DNA of 64,000 bases from Actinoplanes derwentensis (GTDB lineage: Bacteria; Actinomycetota; Actinomycetes; Mycobacteriales; Micromonosporaceae): assembly GCF_900104725.1 (NCBI RefSeq), contig NZ_LT629758.1, positions 5,656,501 through 5,720,500 of the forward strand, read 5' to 3'. The notes beneath the pieces are model-generated. The model saw only the letters and a program-made list of their open reading frames with translations. It was not told the DNA's origin and did no database searches. This document shows positions 46,381 through 54,288 of this stretch, in pieces. A program made the position numbers and the translations under genes. The first letter of the stretch is position 1. Each line of letters begins with the position of its first letter.

Positions 46381-47759
46381 TACACCACCGCCCCCGACAC
46401 GCCCCCACCAGCCCCGAAGGATCCCGAAGCCCTCACAAAACCCCAGGCAGAGAACACTTCCCCGGCAGAACGACCAAAGGCCGCAGCTCCCACTCCGGCA
46501 TACCTGGAGAACACCTCTCCCCAGACCCGCAACAGTCCTGAAAAGCCAGCCCTCGCAAGGCCCGACGGCTTCTCCCCCACAAGCCCTGGAGAAAAGACGG
46601 CAAGACCAGCCACCGGCCTCCTCGACGTCAGCCCTGACAGAACAGCGGCGTGAGCCTTTCCCGCCGACTCCGGACAGACGACAGCGAAACCGACTGGCGG
46701 GCTCTCCTCAGCCGGGCCAGGGGAGACCACTACGCGACCCGCTGCGGGATCGTTCTCCGCCAGACCAAAGAAAGCGGTAGGAGGAACGGATGCCGAGGTC
46801 TTCTCCGCCGGACGTGGTATCGCCCGCGGTTCCTCAGTGGAACGCGACCGGCGGCGAGGTGCGGGATCTTCGGATCGCGGTGGGGCTGGCGGAATGGGAT
46901 CGTGCCGGATCGTGGTGCCCGGCATCCACATGGTGATCTCGCGGGGCCGAGCAGCCGAACCCCGCCCACGAGCCAGAACGGTGACCTCCCGCCGCCGCAG
47001 CCGCCCCCGCCCGGAACCGAGCCCTTCCCAATGCCCAGACCCGACCTGGAGGCTGATGTCCGCCCCCACCCAGTCACCGAACGGCACCAGCACACTCCCC
47101 CGCTGCCGCGCCCGAGCCGCCAGCCGGCTGACGATCGACGCCGAAACCGGCCCCGGAACAGCCACAACCACCAGATCCACCCCGTCGATCAACGCAGCGA
47201 CAACAATGGCCCAGTCCGGCCCCGGTTCCGGCACAAGAGCAAGCCGCTCCAACACGACGCCACTCTCAGCCGCAGCCAGCGCCCCCAGAGCCGGCACACC
47301 CACCACCGCACACCAGGCCCCGTTCCGCGAGGCCGCAGCGATAAGCCCCAACATCAACGAGGTCCCCCCACCTGCCGAAATCCCCGGTCCCACTGGCTTT
47401 CCTCCACGGACCAGGACATCCCCCTCCGCCGGCCTCCACCCACCAGCCGAGGTCTCCCGTCTCGTCGAAGCTTCCCGATAGGCAGAGGCAACGCCACCAG
47501 AAGCAGCATCGCCAAAAGCGGTGCCACCAGAAGCAGCGTCGGTAAAGGCAGCCCCAGCAGAAGCAAGACCAGTGGAAGCAGTTCCAGCAGAAAGGTTCCG
47601 TCCGGGCGCGACAGAGACGGTGCTGCCCCGGCGCAGTCCGCGTCCCGGCAACAACCAAGCCAGTTCGTCAGCCACCGGCAGCATGCGGTCCACGTCCGTC
47701 TCGCCGGTCCCGGTAGCCGTCCGGACCATCCCCGCAAGCGCGACCGCACCGCTGCTCAT
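46380..47759 (-). CDS. imuA: ImuA'-like RecA-fold mutasome protein with expansions
   Basis: Mutasome partner of ImuB and DnaE2. Core segments of the actinobacterial family are present: LPGRGLRRGSTVSVAPG, then after an insertion GGGTSLMLGLIAAASRNGAWCAVVGVPALG (recognisable as SLMLGLIAAAS and WCAVVGVP), VPEPGPDWA, VAALIDGVDLVV and RPREITMWMPG. The insertion (about residues 52-126) is built partly of pentapeptide repeats. A tail of about 175 residues (285-459) follows the normal end and is Ser/Gly/Pro/Ala-rich. The ATG at 47759 is the best start by homology, giving 459 residues. It is coupled to imuB by overlap. Confidence 0.82.
   Translation of the reverse strand: MSSGAVALAGMVRTATGTGETDVDRMLPVADELAWLLPGRGLRRGSTVSVAPGRNLSAGTASTGLASAGAAFTDAASGGTAFGDAASGGVASAYREASTRRETSAGGWRPAEGDVLVRGGKPVGPGISAGGGTSLMLGLIAAASRNGAWCAVVGVPALGALAAAESGVVLERLALVPEPGPDWAIVVAALIDGVDLVVVAVPGPVSASIVSRLAARARQRGSVLVPFGDWVGADISLQVGSGHWEGLGSGRGRLRRREVTVLARGRGSAARPREITMWMPGTTIRHDPIPPAPPRSEDPAPRRRSRSTEEPRAIPRPAEKTSASVPPTAFFGLAENDPAAGRVVVSPGPAEESPPVGFAVVCPESAGKAHAAVLSGLTSRRPVAGLAVFSPGLVGEKPSGLARAGFSGLLRVWGEVFSRYAGVGAAAFGRSAGEVFSAWGFVRASGSFGAGGGVSGAVV
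47493..47597 (-). repeat. 15-bp tandem repeat in imuA, seven units
   Basis: Units of 15 bases start at 47493, 47508, 47523, 47538, 47553, 47568 and 47583; units 1 and 3 are identical. They code pentapeptides such as SGGVA, FGDAA and SAGAA. Confidence 0.85.
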
Positions 47760-47998
47760 GCGCCCTGCCACGTCATGCCCCGCTCTGTTGCTTCCCCGAA
47801 AACCCGCCGAACAGCAATCTCCACTCCGCAAGACCCGACCCGGCACCACTCGCCCGGACATAGACCGAGGCCACCGGGTGCAAAGCTCGAAAGGCCGACG
47901 CTGAAGGCCTGTCCCCAGGGCTCGCCCCGCAGTGCTCGTCTCCGCGGGGATCACCCCCGTTAGAGGTGGCCCCTGAAACCGGCCGTTGGAGAGCAGGT

Positions 47999-48074
47999 TT
48001 CTACGAGAACCGGCTCTACGAAAATCGGCTCTTCAAGAACTGGCTCTTCAAGAACTGGCTCTTACGGAAGTCGG
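47999..48074. repeat. 15-bp tandem repeat, five units, intergenic
   Basis: Five units of the type CTCTTCAAGAACTGG; units at 48029 and 48044 are identical. It lies in the 555-base gap between imuA and the HEPN gene (47760-48314), which otherwise shows only the 27-bp repeat below and no convincing gene. Confidence 0.85.
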
Positions 48075-48189
48075 GTTCCTCGGCAGGCCGGGGATGACCA
48101 CTCCGTCTCTGCTATCTGCTCCTGGCCACTCCGCAGCGTGCTGGGGAGTGCAGCCAGGTAAAACTCGCTGGGACGAAGCGGGCCGCAGA

Positions 48190-48297
48190 GAGAAGCGAGA
48201 TAAATCGGGTCGCCGCGAGGAACGAGGTGGACCGGGGCTCCGAGAGGAACGAGGTGGAACCGGGCGCTGGGAGGAACGAGACAAAGTGGGCCGCCGG
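48190..48297. repeat. 27-bp tandem repeat, four units, intergenic
   Basis: A GAGGAACGAGGTGGA-type landmark recurs at 48190, 48217, 48244 and 48271, an exact 27-base period with moderate divergence. It ends 17 bases before the HEPN gene stop. Confidence 0.8.
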
Positions 48298-48314
48298 GTG
48301 CGTGGATCGTGTGG

Positions 48315-49013
48315 TCATGCGGCTAGGCGGGGCTGGTAGGACAAGCCCAGGGAGGACTCGGCGACCGCTACGAACTGCTCGGCCGCGCGCACCAAGTCGT
48401 CGGCCTCTCGGGCGCTGACCACGTGGGGGATTCCGGCTTCGGCGGCGGCTCGTTTGCCGGCGCCCAGAGCGAAGTAGCCGGCCCACTCGCTGAACTCCGG
48501 CGCCACCATGACCAGCAGTGACCACACACTTGTCGCTCTGGTTCGGCGTCCGCGTGGGGCCGGGCGTGCCCGGGCGGCGAGCAGAGCGGCCGCCGCGCGC
48601 AAAGCGGCCATGTGCGCCGTCGCGTAGCGCAGACCGTCAGGAGTGGTGTGCACCGCCTCGTCCAAGCCCTCTCGCGCCATGGCCAGCAGCTGGGTGGGTG
48701 TGCGGTGGGGCAGCATGTGAGCCGGAACCGTGGGAGCCTCCGCCCCGCCACCCGGCACAGGTGCGGGGCCGATATGCGAAGCCGACACGACCGGACTCGG
48801 CAGGCTGACGGGCTGGCCGGAACGGGATGCAGCGGCAGCGGGGTCGAGCGAACCGAGCACCCGGGCCGAAGACGGTGCGACGGCAGCGGGGTCCGGCGAG
48901 CTGAGTGGCTGGGCCGGGGAAGGCGTGGTGGCAGGGCGCGCTGGGCTGGGGACCAGGGTGGGGTGCGTCAGGCCGGGAAGTGCTGTCAGGCCTGGGGCCG
49001 GGGTACTAGCCAT
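48315..49013 (-). CDS. SAV_6107-type HEPN domain protein
   Basis: A 232-residue protein. Residues 1-115 are a low-complexity Pro/Ser/Ala region. The C-terminal 120 residues match the actinobacterial SAV_6107 HEPN family: HTTPDGLRYATAHMAALRAA, TSVWSLLVMVAPEFSEWA, SAREADDLVRAAEQFV. HEPN domains are often RNases or nucleotide-binding partners, but the canonical R-x4-6-H motif is not obvious, so activity is uncertain. The family is frequently next to mutasome genes. The ATG at 49013 has GGAG upstream. A LexA box lies 369 bases upstream of it. Confidence 0.75.
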   Translation of the reverse strand: MASTPAPGLTALPGLTHPTLVPSPARPATTPSPAQPLSSPDPAAVAPSSARVLGSLDPAAAASRSGQPVSLPSPVVSASHIGPAPVPGGGAEAPTVPAHMLPHRTPTQLLAMAREGLDEAVHTTPDGLRYATAHMAALRAAAALLAARARPAPRGRRTRATSVWSLLVMVAPEFSEWAGYFALGAGKRAAAEAGIPHVVSAREADDLVRAAEQFVAVAESSLGLSYQPRLAA

Positions 49014-49139
49014 CGTGTTTCTCCTCGCCTGTTCCGCATCCGACGTGTGGGTCGAACCGATCCGCTGCGGAGGAAGACGCAGCATGTTGCCCGGCAGAAG
49101 CCGGAGCCGGGGCTCCAACGGGCGGCCGGAGCCCCGGCA

Positions 49140-49158
49140 GGTGACCTTCAGGGTCACC
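49140..49158. promoter_or_regulatory. Inverted repeat upstream of the HEPN gene
   Basis: GGTGACC (49140-49146) and GGTCACC (49152-49158) are a perfect 7-bp inverted repeat around TTCAG, 127 bases upstream of the HEPN start. It may be an operator or an RNA hairpin. Confidence 0.4.
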
Positions 49159-49269
49159 CAGCGGTCAACCGGCCAGGCGCGAAGCTTCCCCACACCACGC
49201 CCGGCCGGCACCGCCGGCGGGTCCGTCGCCCGCCACCGGGGGTCGGGGGTGGCGAGCGACGGCCTGCCT

Positions 49270-49389
49270 TCACAACGGGCCCGGACCCGCGAATGCCCGG
49301 ACCACTCGCACGGCGCTTCGCAGGCGCCGCACCCGGGAGGCGAGCCGCGAAACACGCTCCCGGAGCCGAACGAACACTCTTTCGAACAT
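49270..49389 (-). CDS. Possible 39-residue basic peptide starting in the LexA box
   Basis: An open frame MFERVFVRLRERVSRL... of 39 codons, very rich in Arg and Val, starts at an ATG inside the LexA box and ends at TGA 49272-49270. No ribosome site is possible if transcription starts at the box, so it would need leaderless translation. It could be chance in GC-rich DNA. I list it because it is the only candidate gene in 49014-49381. Confidence 0.2.
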   Translation of the reverse strand: MFERVFVRLRERVSRLASRVRRLRSAVRVVRAFAGPGPL

Positions 49390-49397
49390 CCGTTCTA
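49382..49397. promoter_or_regulatory. LexA (SOS) box
   Basis: TCGAACATCCGTTCTA matches the actinobacterial SOS consensus TCGAAC-N4-GTTCGA at all but one base of the two arms. It probably controls the minus-strand HEPN-imuA-imuB-dnaE2 genes. No other GAAC-N4-GTTC was seen near imuA. Confidence 0.78.
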
Positions 49398-49523
49398 ACT
49401 AGGCAGAGACTAACACCCCCCTACGACAAGAACGCAACCTTCGACGTGCCTCGCCGCCAGCTTTTTCGAACGGATGATCGACAACTCGGCCCGAAGCCCG
49501 AACACCCCGCCCGCTTCCCGCAA

Positions 49524-49540
49524 ATACCCCCAGGGGGTAT
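49524..49540. promoter_or_regulatory. CsoR-type metal-responsive operator
   Basis: ATACCCCCAGGGGGTAT is a perfect 17-base palindrome, the form recognised by Cu(I)-responsive CsoR-family repressors. A TATATT at 49538-49543 overlaps its right end and would be the -10 of the DUF4396 gene, so a bound repressor would block transcription. Confidence 0.75.
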
Positions 49541-49567
49541 ATTCAGCGGTGTCGTGAAGGAGGCCCC

Positions 49568-50155
49568 ATGAGTCATGACAGCCACGCAGCCGAGCACAGC
49601 CACGCCGGGCCGGCGAAAAGGACCGAGCCAAGGGAAGAGATCGGGCCAGAAGAAGAGACCGAGCCGGAAAAGACGGCCGGGACCGGGAAGACGGCCGGGA
49701 CCGGGAAGACGGCCGGGACCGGGTTATGGCGGATGGCGGTTCAGGCCACCCTGCACTGCCTCACCGGATGTGCGATCGGTGAAGTCCTCGGCATGGTGAT
49801 CGGTACTGCGCTGGGCTGGAGTTCCGGGCCCACCGTGGTGCTGGCCGTGGTGCTGGCGTTCGTGTTCGGATACGCGCTGACCATGCGGCCTCTACTGAGC
49901 GCCGGCCTCGGTGTCCGTGACGCGCTGAAGGTGGCCCTGGCAGCGGACACCGTGTCGATCGCGGTCATGGAGGTCGTCGACAACGCGGTAGTGATCGCCG
50001 TCCCCGGTGCGATGGCGGCGGGGCTGGACGGTCCGCTGTTCTGGCTGTCGCTCGCCGGTGCCCTGGCGGTGGCTTTTGCCCTGACCGTGCCGGTCAATCG
50101 GTGGCTGATCTCCCGGGGCCGGGGCCATGCGGTGATTCATCGACACCACCATTGA
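49568..50155 (+). CDS. DUF4396 membrane protein, His-rich, likely metal-induced
   Basis: A 195-residue membrane protein with about four hydrophobic helices and the DUF4396 core (HCLTGCAIGEVLGMVIG, FGYALTMRPL, VSIAVMEVVDNAV). The N-terminus is rich in His (SHDSHAAEHSH) and the C-terminus ends HRHHH, both possible metal ligands. A spacer of three KTAGTG repeats follows the N-terminal His patch. The ATG is preceded by GAAGGAGG. The CsoR-type operator over its promoter suggests induction by copper or a related metal. Function of DUF4396 is unknown. Confidence 0.82.
   Translation: MSHDSHAAEHSHAGPAKRTEPREEIGPEEETEPEKTAGTGKTAGTGKTAGTGLWRMAVQATLHCLTGCAIGEVLGMVIGTALGWSSGPTVVLAVVLAFVFGYALTMRPLLSAGLGVRDALKVALAADTVSIAVMEVVDNAVVIAVPGAMAAGLDGPLFWLSLAGALAVAFALTVPVNRWLISRGRGHAVIHRHHH
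49663..49724 (+). repeat. 18-bp tandem repeat in the DUF4396 gene
   Basis: Units of the GACCGGGAAGACGGCCGG type at 49681 and 49699 are identical, with a diverged unit before and a partial one after. They code KTAGTG. Confidence 0.85.
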
Positions 50156-50379
50156 ACGGGCCACCACAAAGAGGATCGAACCACCAGTGTGGACATTTTT
50201 CCGGCCCCGGTCCGGGACGGACCCCAGACCAGGACCGACCCCGGACCGGGACCGGCCTCAGCGCAGGACCGGCCCCGGAAAAGTCATCCGCGCGGCGCCA
50301 GCGATCAGCCAAAGGCGGAAGTAGGAGCACCGGCACCACCCACCCGGCCGAACCGCATTCCCCGCGGTACCGTCCGTGG

Positions 50380-51249
50380 ATGGCGACGATAGTGGTGACC
50401 GGTGGTAGTTCCGGGGTGGGCCTGGCGGCCGCGAAACAGTTCGCGGCCCGTGGCGACGAGGTGATCCTGGTGGGCCGTGACCAGCGACGCCTGTCCGCCG
50501 CGGTGGCCGAGGTGCGAGCGATCACCGGCACTGAACCGGCCAATTTCCGCACGGATTTCGAGAGTCTGACCGAGGTCCGCGAATTGGCCGCCGCCCTCAA
50601 GAAGACCGTCGAACTCAAGAAGACCGAGGAGACCAAGAAGGCCGGGGAGACCGGGAAGACCGGGGAAAGCAGCGGCCGGATCGACGTGCTGGTGAACAAC
50701 GCCGGTGGCATGGTCGGCGACTACCGCCGGACCGTCGACGGGTTCGAGGCGACGATGCAGGGCAACCATTTGGCACCGTTCCTGCTGACCACACTGTTGC
50801 GGGACGAGTTGCGGGATGCCCGGGTGGTGAACACCGCGTCTCGGGCGCACATGCGGGGCGTGCCGGATCCGGCGAATCTGGCGGGTGATGCGGCGAATTA
50901 CCGTTCCTGGACGGCGTACGGCGCAGGAAAGGCCTCTAATGTCCTTTTCGCCGCTGAAGCGGCTCGCCGGTGGCCGGACATCTTGAGTGTGTCGTTCCAT
51001 CCGGGTGTGGTGCGCACCAATTTCGGGGCCGGCCGGGTGACCCGTTTCTTCTACCGGTACACACCGTTCCTGGTGACGCCGGAGAAGGCCGGTGAGCTGC
51101 TGGTGTGGCTGGCCACCGCACCGAGGGACGAGTTGGTGAACGGCGGCTATTACGTGGGCCGTGAACCGGTGCGGCCCGCCCCGCACGCCCGGAATCCGGA
51201 GCTGGCCGCAGAATTGTGGAAAGCCAGCACCGAAGCGGTGAAAGGGTAG
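50380..51249 (+). CDS. Short-chain dehydrogenase/reductase with charged insert
   Basis: NAD(P)-dependent oxidoreductase of 289 residues. The cofactor motif GGSSGVG is near the start, NNAGG near residue 107, and the catalytic residues fall in NTASRAHMRG and YGAGKASN (Tyr and Lys). It resembles retinol dehydrogenase/WW-oxidoreductase-like enzymes. Between the alpha-3 helix and NNAG lies a Lys/Thr/Glu repeat (about residues 70-93) that looks like an in-frame expansion. The ATG has no ribosome site but TACCGT lies six bases before it, suggesting a leaderless mRNA. It opens the carotenoid-type operon and may act on a carotenoid ketone or alcohol; that is inference. The 224 bases before it hold a GGACCG-rich low-complexity tract and no gene. 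Confidence 0.85.
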   Translation: MATIVVTGGSSGVGLAAAKQFAARGDEVILVGRDQRRLSAAVAEVRAITGTEPANFRTDFESLTEVRELAAALKKTVELKKTEETKKAGETGKTGESSGRIDVLVNNAGGMVGDYRRTVDGFEATMQGNHLAPFLLTTLLRDELRDARVVNTASRAHMRGVPDPANLAGDAANYRSWTAYGAGKASNVLFAAEAARRWPDILSVSFHPGVVRTNFGAGRVTRFFYRYTPFLVTPEKAGELLVWLATAPRDELVNGGYYVGREPVRPAPHARNPELAAELWKASTEAVKG

Positions 51250-51258
51250 CGTGACGCG

Positions 51259-51948
51259 GTGACCGATGATCAGGTCAGCCTGCACGTCTGGCGGGTGCCG
51301 CGCCGTGCTGTCGGCTCCGCCCTGCTGCGGATGGCTTTCGCCCGCCGGCATCTGAAGGCGGTCCGGTTCGGCAAGTTTCTGGGCACCGGTACCGGCACCA
51401 CGTTCGGCCCCGGCGACACGGACGTGACACGCTGGGCCGCGGTGACTGTGAGCGACGGCCCGATACGGTTTCCGGTGTGGGAGGCGATCGCCGAGTCACA
51501 GGTTCGGGTGGATCTGGAGCCGCTGGTGAGCCGGGGCGCATGGTCGGGCCGAAACCCGTTCGAACCTGATGAAGTGCCAGATGAAACGCCTGGTGCCAAG
51601 AAGAGGAAGACGGACGGCATGGTGCTGGCGCTGACCAGGGCGCGACTGCGGCCGTCGCGGGCACTGCGGTTCTGGCGGGCGGTCCCGGACGTGGCGCGGG
51701 AGTTGTCGCGGGCGCCGGGTCTGCTGGCCGGATTCGGGGTGGGTGAGGCACCGATCGGCTGGCAGGGCACGGTCAGCGTGTGGCGCAGCACGACGGATCT
51801 GACCACTTTCGCGTACCGTCAGCCGCGACATCGCACGGCGATCGCGCGCACCCCCACCGATAATTGGTACGCCGAGGAGCTTTTCGCCCGTTTCGCAGTG
51901 CGCGAGATCAGCGGCGACCGCACCGTACTCGGGTGGAGAGAAGGGTAG
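51259..51948 (+). CDS. CrtA-like (spheroidene monooxygenase family) protein
   Basis: A 229-residue protein with the pattern of spheroidene monooxygenase-like proteins: HVWRVPRRAV at the start, RFGKFLGTGTGTTFGPGD, a GFGVGEAPIGWQGTVSVWRS stretch, FAYRQPRH and NWYAEELFARF. CrtA oxygenates C-2 of acyclic carotenoids in phototrophs. Its place ahead of cruF and crtD suggests a role in modifying the acyclic end of a carotenoid. The GTG start is nine bases after the SDR stop. Family membership is fairly clear; substrate is inferred. Confidence 0.75.
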   Translation: MTDDQVSLHVWRVPRRAVGSALLRMAFARRHLKAVRFGKFLGTGTGTTFGPGDTDVTRWAAVTVSDGPIRFPVWEAIAESQVRVDLEPLVSRGAWSGRNPFEPDEVPDETPGAKKRKTDGMVLALTRARLRPSRALRFWRAVPDVARELSRAPGLLAGFGVGEAPIGWQGTVSVWRSTTDLTTFAYRQPRHRTAIARTPTDNWYAEELFARFAVREISGDRTVLGWREG

Positions 51949-51953
51949 GGCTG

Positions 51954-52505
51954 ATGAGGCTCGTTGCTTGGCAGCCGGATGACCTGCTGCGCCGGCTCGA
52001 CGACGTGGTGGCCGTCTACGGCGAGGCGATGGGTTACCGCAAGGAGTTGTTGCAGACCCGCCGGGGCTACATCGGTTCGCATGTGCGCCGGCCGGGGTTC
52101 CGTGCGGTGGCGACGTTGACCGCGGAGGGCAATCTGGCCGGTTTCGGGTACGGCTACACCTCCGCTTCCGGCCAGTGGTGGCATGACCAGGTGCGATCCG
52201 CTGTGGACGAACCGGCGCGACGGCTCTGGCTGGCGAACTGTTTCGAGGTCGTGGAACTGCATGTGCGCCCGGCGGCGCAGGGCCACGGGATCGGCGCGAA
52301 GCAGTTGCGGGCCCTGCTGGCGATGGCGGACGGCAAGACCGTGCTGCTGTCCACGCCGGAGGCCGATGAGCAGGCGTCCCGGGCGTGGCGACTGTACCGG
52401 CGGTTCGGTTTCACCGATGTGCTGCGGAACTTCCTGTTCCCGGGGGACGAACGGGCGTTCGCGATCCTCGGCCGGGAGATCCCGCTGCCGGCTGAGGGCG
52501 GCTGA
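51954..52505 (+). CDS. GNAT family N-acetyltransferase
   Basis: A 183-residue acetyltransferase-fold protein. The acetyl-CoA loop is VRPAAQGHGIGAKQL (about residues 102-116), preceded by the beta-4 strand VVELHV, and followed by ALLSTPEA and RLYRRFGF. Substrate is unknown; it is in the middle of the carotenoid-type operon, five bases after the CrtA-like gene, but may only be carried along. The ATG follows AAGGGTAGGG. Confidence 0.85.
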   Translation: MRLVAWQPDDLLRRLDDVVAVYGEAMGYRKELLQTRRGYIGSHVRRPGFRAVATLTAEGNLAGFGYGYTSASGQWWHDQVRSAVDEPARRLWLANCFEVVELHVRPAAQGHGIGAKQLRALLAMADGKTVLLSTPEADEQASRAWRLYRRFGFTDVLRNFLFPGDERAFAILGREIPLPAEGG

Positions 52506-52513
52506 TCCGGGCG

Positions 52514-53251
52514 TTGCGCAAGGTTCCCTGGGTTCTGCTGGGCGCTCTGATCCTGGTCCAGATCTGCTATCCCCTGACCGAAGACAAGACACGGGCTGTT
52601 CTCACCGTGGTGACCGTGCTGATCGGGGTGCTGCTGTCGGTGACGCACGCCCTGATCAGCCGGGGTGCACGGGCGGTCGTCGCGCTGATCGGAACGGCGG
52701 GTGTCGGTGGTTTCCTGGTGGAGGCGGTCGGCGTGGCGACTGGTTTCCCGTTCGGAACCTATGACTACTCCGGCGAGCTGGGACCGAAGCTGCTGGGTGT
52801 TCCACTGATCATCCCGCTGGCCTGGACCTGGATGGCCTGGCCGGCGTGGCTGGCGGCACTGCGCATCACGACGAGCACCACGAAGAGGATCGTGGTGGCC
52901 GCCTTCGGCCTGGCCTGCTGGGATCTGTTCCTCGATCCGCAGATGGTCGCCGAGGGCTATTGGACCTGGCAGGCTCCGACGCCGGCACTGCCCGGTCTGC
53001 CCGGCATCCCGATCAGCAACTACCTGGGCTGGCTCGGCTTCGCCGTACTGATAATGACCGTTTTATCGCTTAAATTGCAACAGAAACCGAAGACCGACGA
53101 CGCCCCGATGTACGCGTTGTGGATCTGGACCTACGCCTCCTCGGTCCTGGCCCACACCGTCTTCCTGGACCTGCCCGCCTCCGCGGCCTGGGGCGGCGTC
53201 CTGATGGGCGCGGCAGTGGCCCCTTTGTTGATCAAGCTAAGAAAATGCTGA
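52514..53251 (+). CDS. cruF: Carotenoid 1,2-hydratase CruF-like protein
   Basis: Integral membrane protein of 245 residues with about seven helices, of the DUF422/CruF family that adds water to the end double bond of acyclic carotenoids. Recognisable motifs are GFPFGTYDYSGELGPKLLGVP, WAWP-like stretch TWMAWPAW, and CWDLFLDPQMVAEGYWTW, all typical. The start may be TTG 52514 or CTG 52502; the CTG would overlap the GNAT stop as CTGA, like lspA here. Its stop overlaps the glycosyltransferase start. Confidence 0.88.
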   Translation: MRKVPWVLLGALILVQICYPLTEDKTRAVLTVVTVLIGVLLSVTHALISRGARAVVALIGTAGVGGFLVEAVGVATGFPFGTYDYSGELGPKLLGVPLIIPLAWTWMAWPAWLAALRITTSTTKRIVVAAFGLACWDLFLDPQMVAEGYWTWQAPTPALPGLPGIPISNYLGWLGFAVLIMTVLSLKLQQKPKTDDAPMYALWIWTYASSVLAHTVFLDLPASAAWGGVLMGAAVAPLLIKLRKC

Positions 53252-54288
53252 TCGTATTACTGCTGCTGACCGCACATACTCTGGTCAACGCACTACTCCT
53301 GCGCCGTCCAGAACGCGATAGAACGACGCACGAACGAGTAGCCGTCCTGCTCCCCCTGCGCGACGAGGCCGACCGGGTCACCTCGTGCCTCCACGCCCTG
53401 CTGGCCCAGCGCGGCGTCCCGAACCTGACGATCCACGTCCTGGACGACGGCTCCACCGACGGCACCGCGGAAATCGTGGGAAAGATCGGTGGTGACCGGA
53501 CAAGGCTGCTCACCGGCACCCCGCCCCTCGACGGCTGGCTGGGCAAACCGAACGCCTGCCGCCAGCTGGCCGACGACGCGAGCAGCGCGGACGTGCTGGT
53601 CTTCATCGACGCCGACGTGGTGCTGGAACCGGACGCCATCGCGGGCGCCGTGAACCTGCTCCGGTCGGCCGACGTCACCCTGCTCTCCCCGTACCCGAAG
53701 ATCGTCGGAGCCGGCCGGCTCGTACAACCGCTCCTGCAATGGTCCTGGCTCACCTTCCTGCCGCTGCGCGGCATGGAACGCTCTCCGCGCCCCTCCCTCG
53801 CCGCGGCCGGCGGCCAGTGGCTGGTCCTGGACCGGCTCGGCTATCAGCGGGCCGGTGGGCACGCCGCCGTCCGCGACGACATCCTGGAGGACATCGGCCT
53901 CGCCCGCGCGGTGAAGCGGTCCGGCGGCCGGATCGCCCTGGCCGACGGTTCCCGCCTGGCGGCCTGCCGGATGTACGACTCGTGGCGCGACCTGTCCGAC
54001 GGCTACGCCAAATCGCTGTGGGCGTCCTTCGGGTCGGCGTTCGGCGCGGCGTCCGTCGTGGGCCTTCTGCTTGCGTTGTACGTCGCCCCGCTGCTGTTCC
54101 CGGCCATCGCCCTGCCCGCCTACCTGCTGGGTGTCACCGGCCGTCTGATCAGCGCGGCGGCCACCGGCGGGCGCCTCCTGGACGCCGTGACCCATCCGCT
54201 GTCGGTGCTCCTGTTCGCCTGGCTGGTGGCCCGCTCGTTCCACCGGCGCCACCGCAACCTGCTGACCTGGAAGGGACGCTCGGTATGA
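53245..54288 (+). CDS. Family 2 glycosyltransferase, CruG-like
   Basis: A 347-residue membrane-associated glycosyltransferase. The nucleotide-sugar motifs are VLDDGSTDGT (about residues 66-75) and FIDADVVLEP; GGQWLVLDRLGY and DDILEDIGLARA follow as acceptor-side motifs. An N-terminal helix and two to three C-terminal helices anchor it. In this context it probably glycosylates a hydroxylated carotenoid, as CruG does. It overlaps cruF by seven bases and the desaturase gene by four (ATGA). Confidence 0.86.
   Translation: MLIVLLLLTAHTLVNALLLRRPERDRTTHERVAVLLPLRDEADRVTSCLHALLAQRGVPNLTIHVLDDGSTDGTAEIVGKIGGDRTRLLTGTPPLDGWLGKPNACRQLADDASSADVLVFIDADVVLEPDAIAGAVNLLRSADVTLLSPYPKIVGAGRLVQPLLQWSWLTFLPLRGMERSPRPSLAAAGGQWLVLDRLGYQRAGGHAAVRDDILEDIGLARAVKRSGGRIALADGSRLAACRMYDSWRDLSDGYAKSLWASFGSAFGAASVVGLLLALYVAPLLFPAIALPAYLLGVTGRLISAAATGGRLLDAVTHPLSVLLFAWLVARSFHRRHRNLLTWKGRSV

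Noticed and set aside
47986..48339. Plus-strand open frame of 117 codons across the 15-bp and 27-bp repeats
   Set aside because: It is made almost entirely of the intergenic tandem repeats (ALQEL-type and REERGG-type), has no ribosome site and overlaps the end of the HEPN gene antisense.
50101..50379. Extension of the SDR frame to 50101
   Set aside because: The added 93 residues are low-complexity Arg/Pro/Gly, overlap the DUF4396 gene and are not part of any SDR fold; ATG 50380 starts directly at the cofactor strand.
53739..54284. Upstream extension of the CrtD frame (about 180 residues)
   Set aside because: It overlaps the glycosyltransferase gene in another frame; ATG 54285 gives the ATGA overlap and the normal FAD N-terminus.
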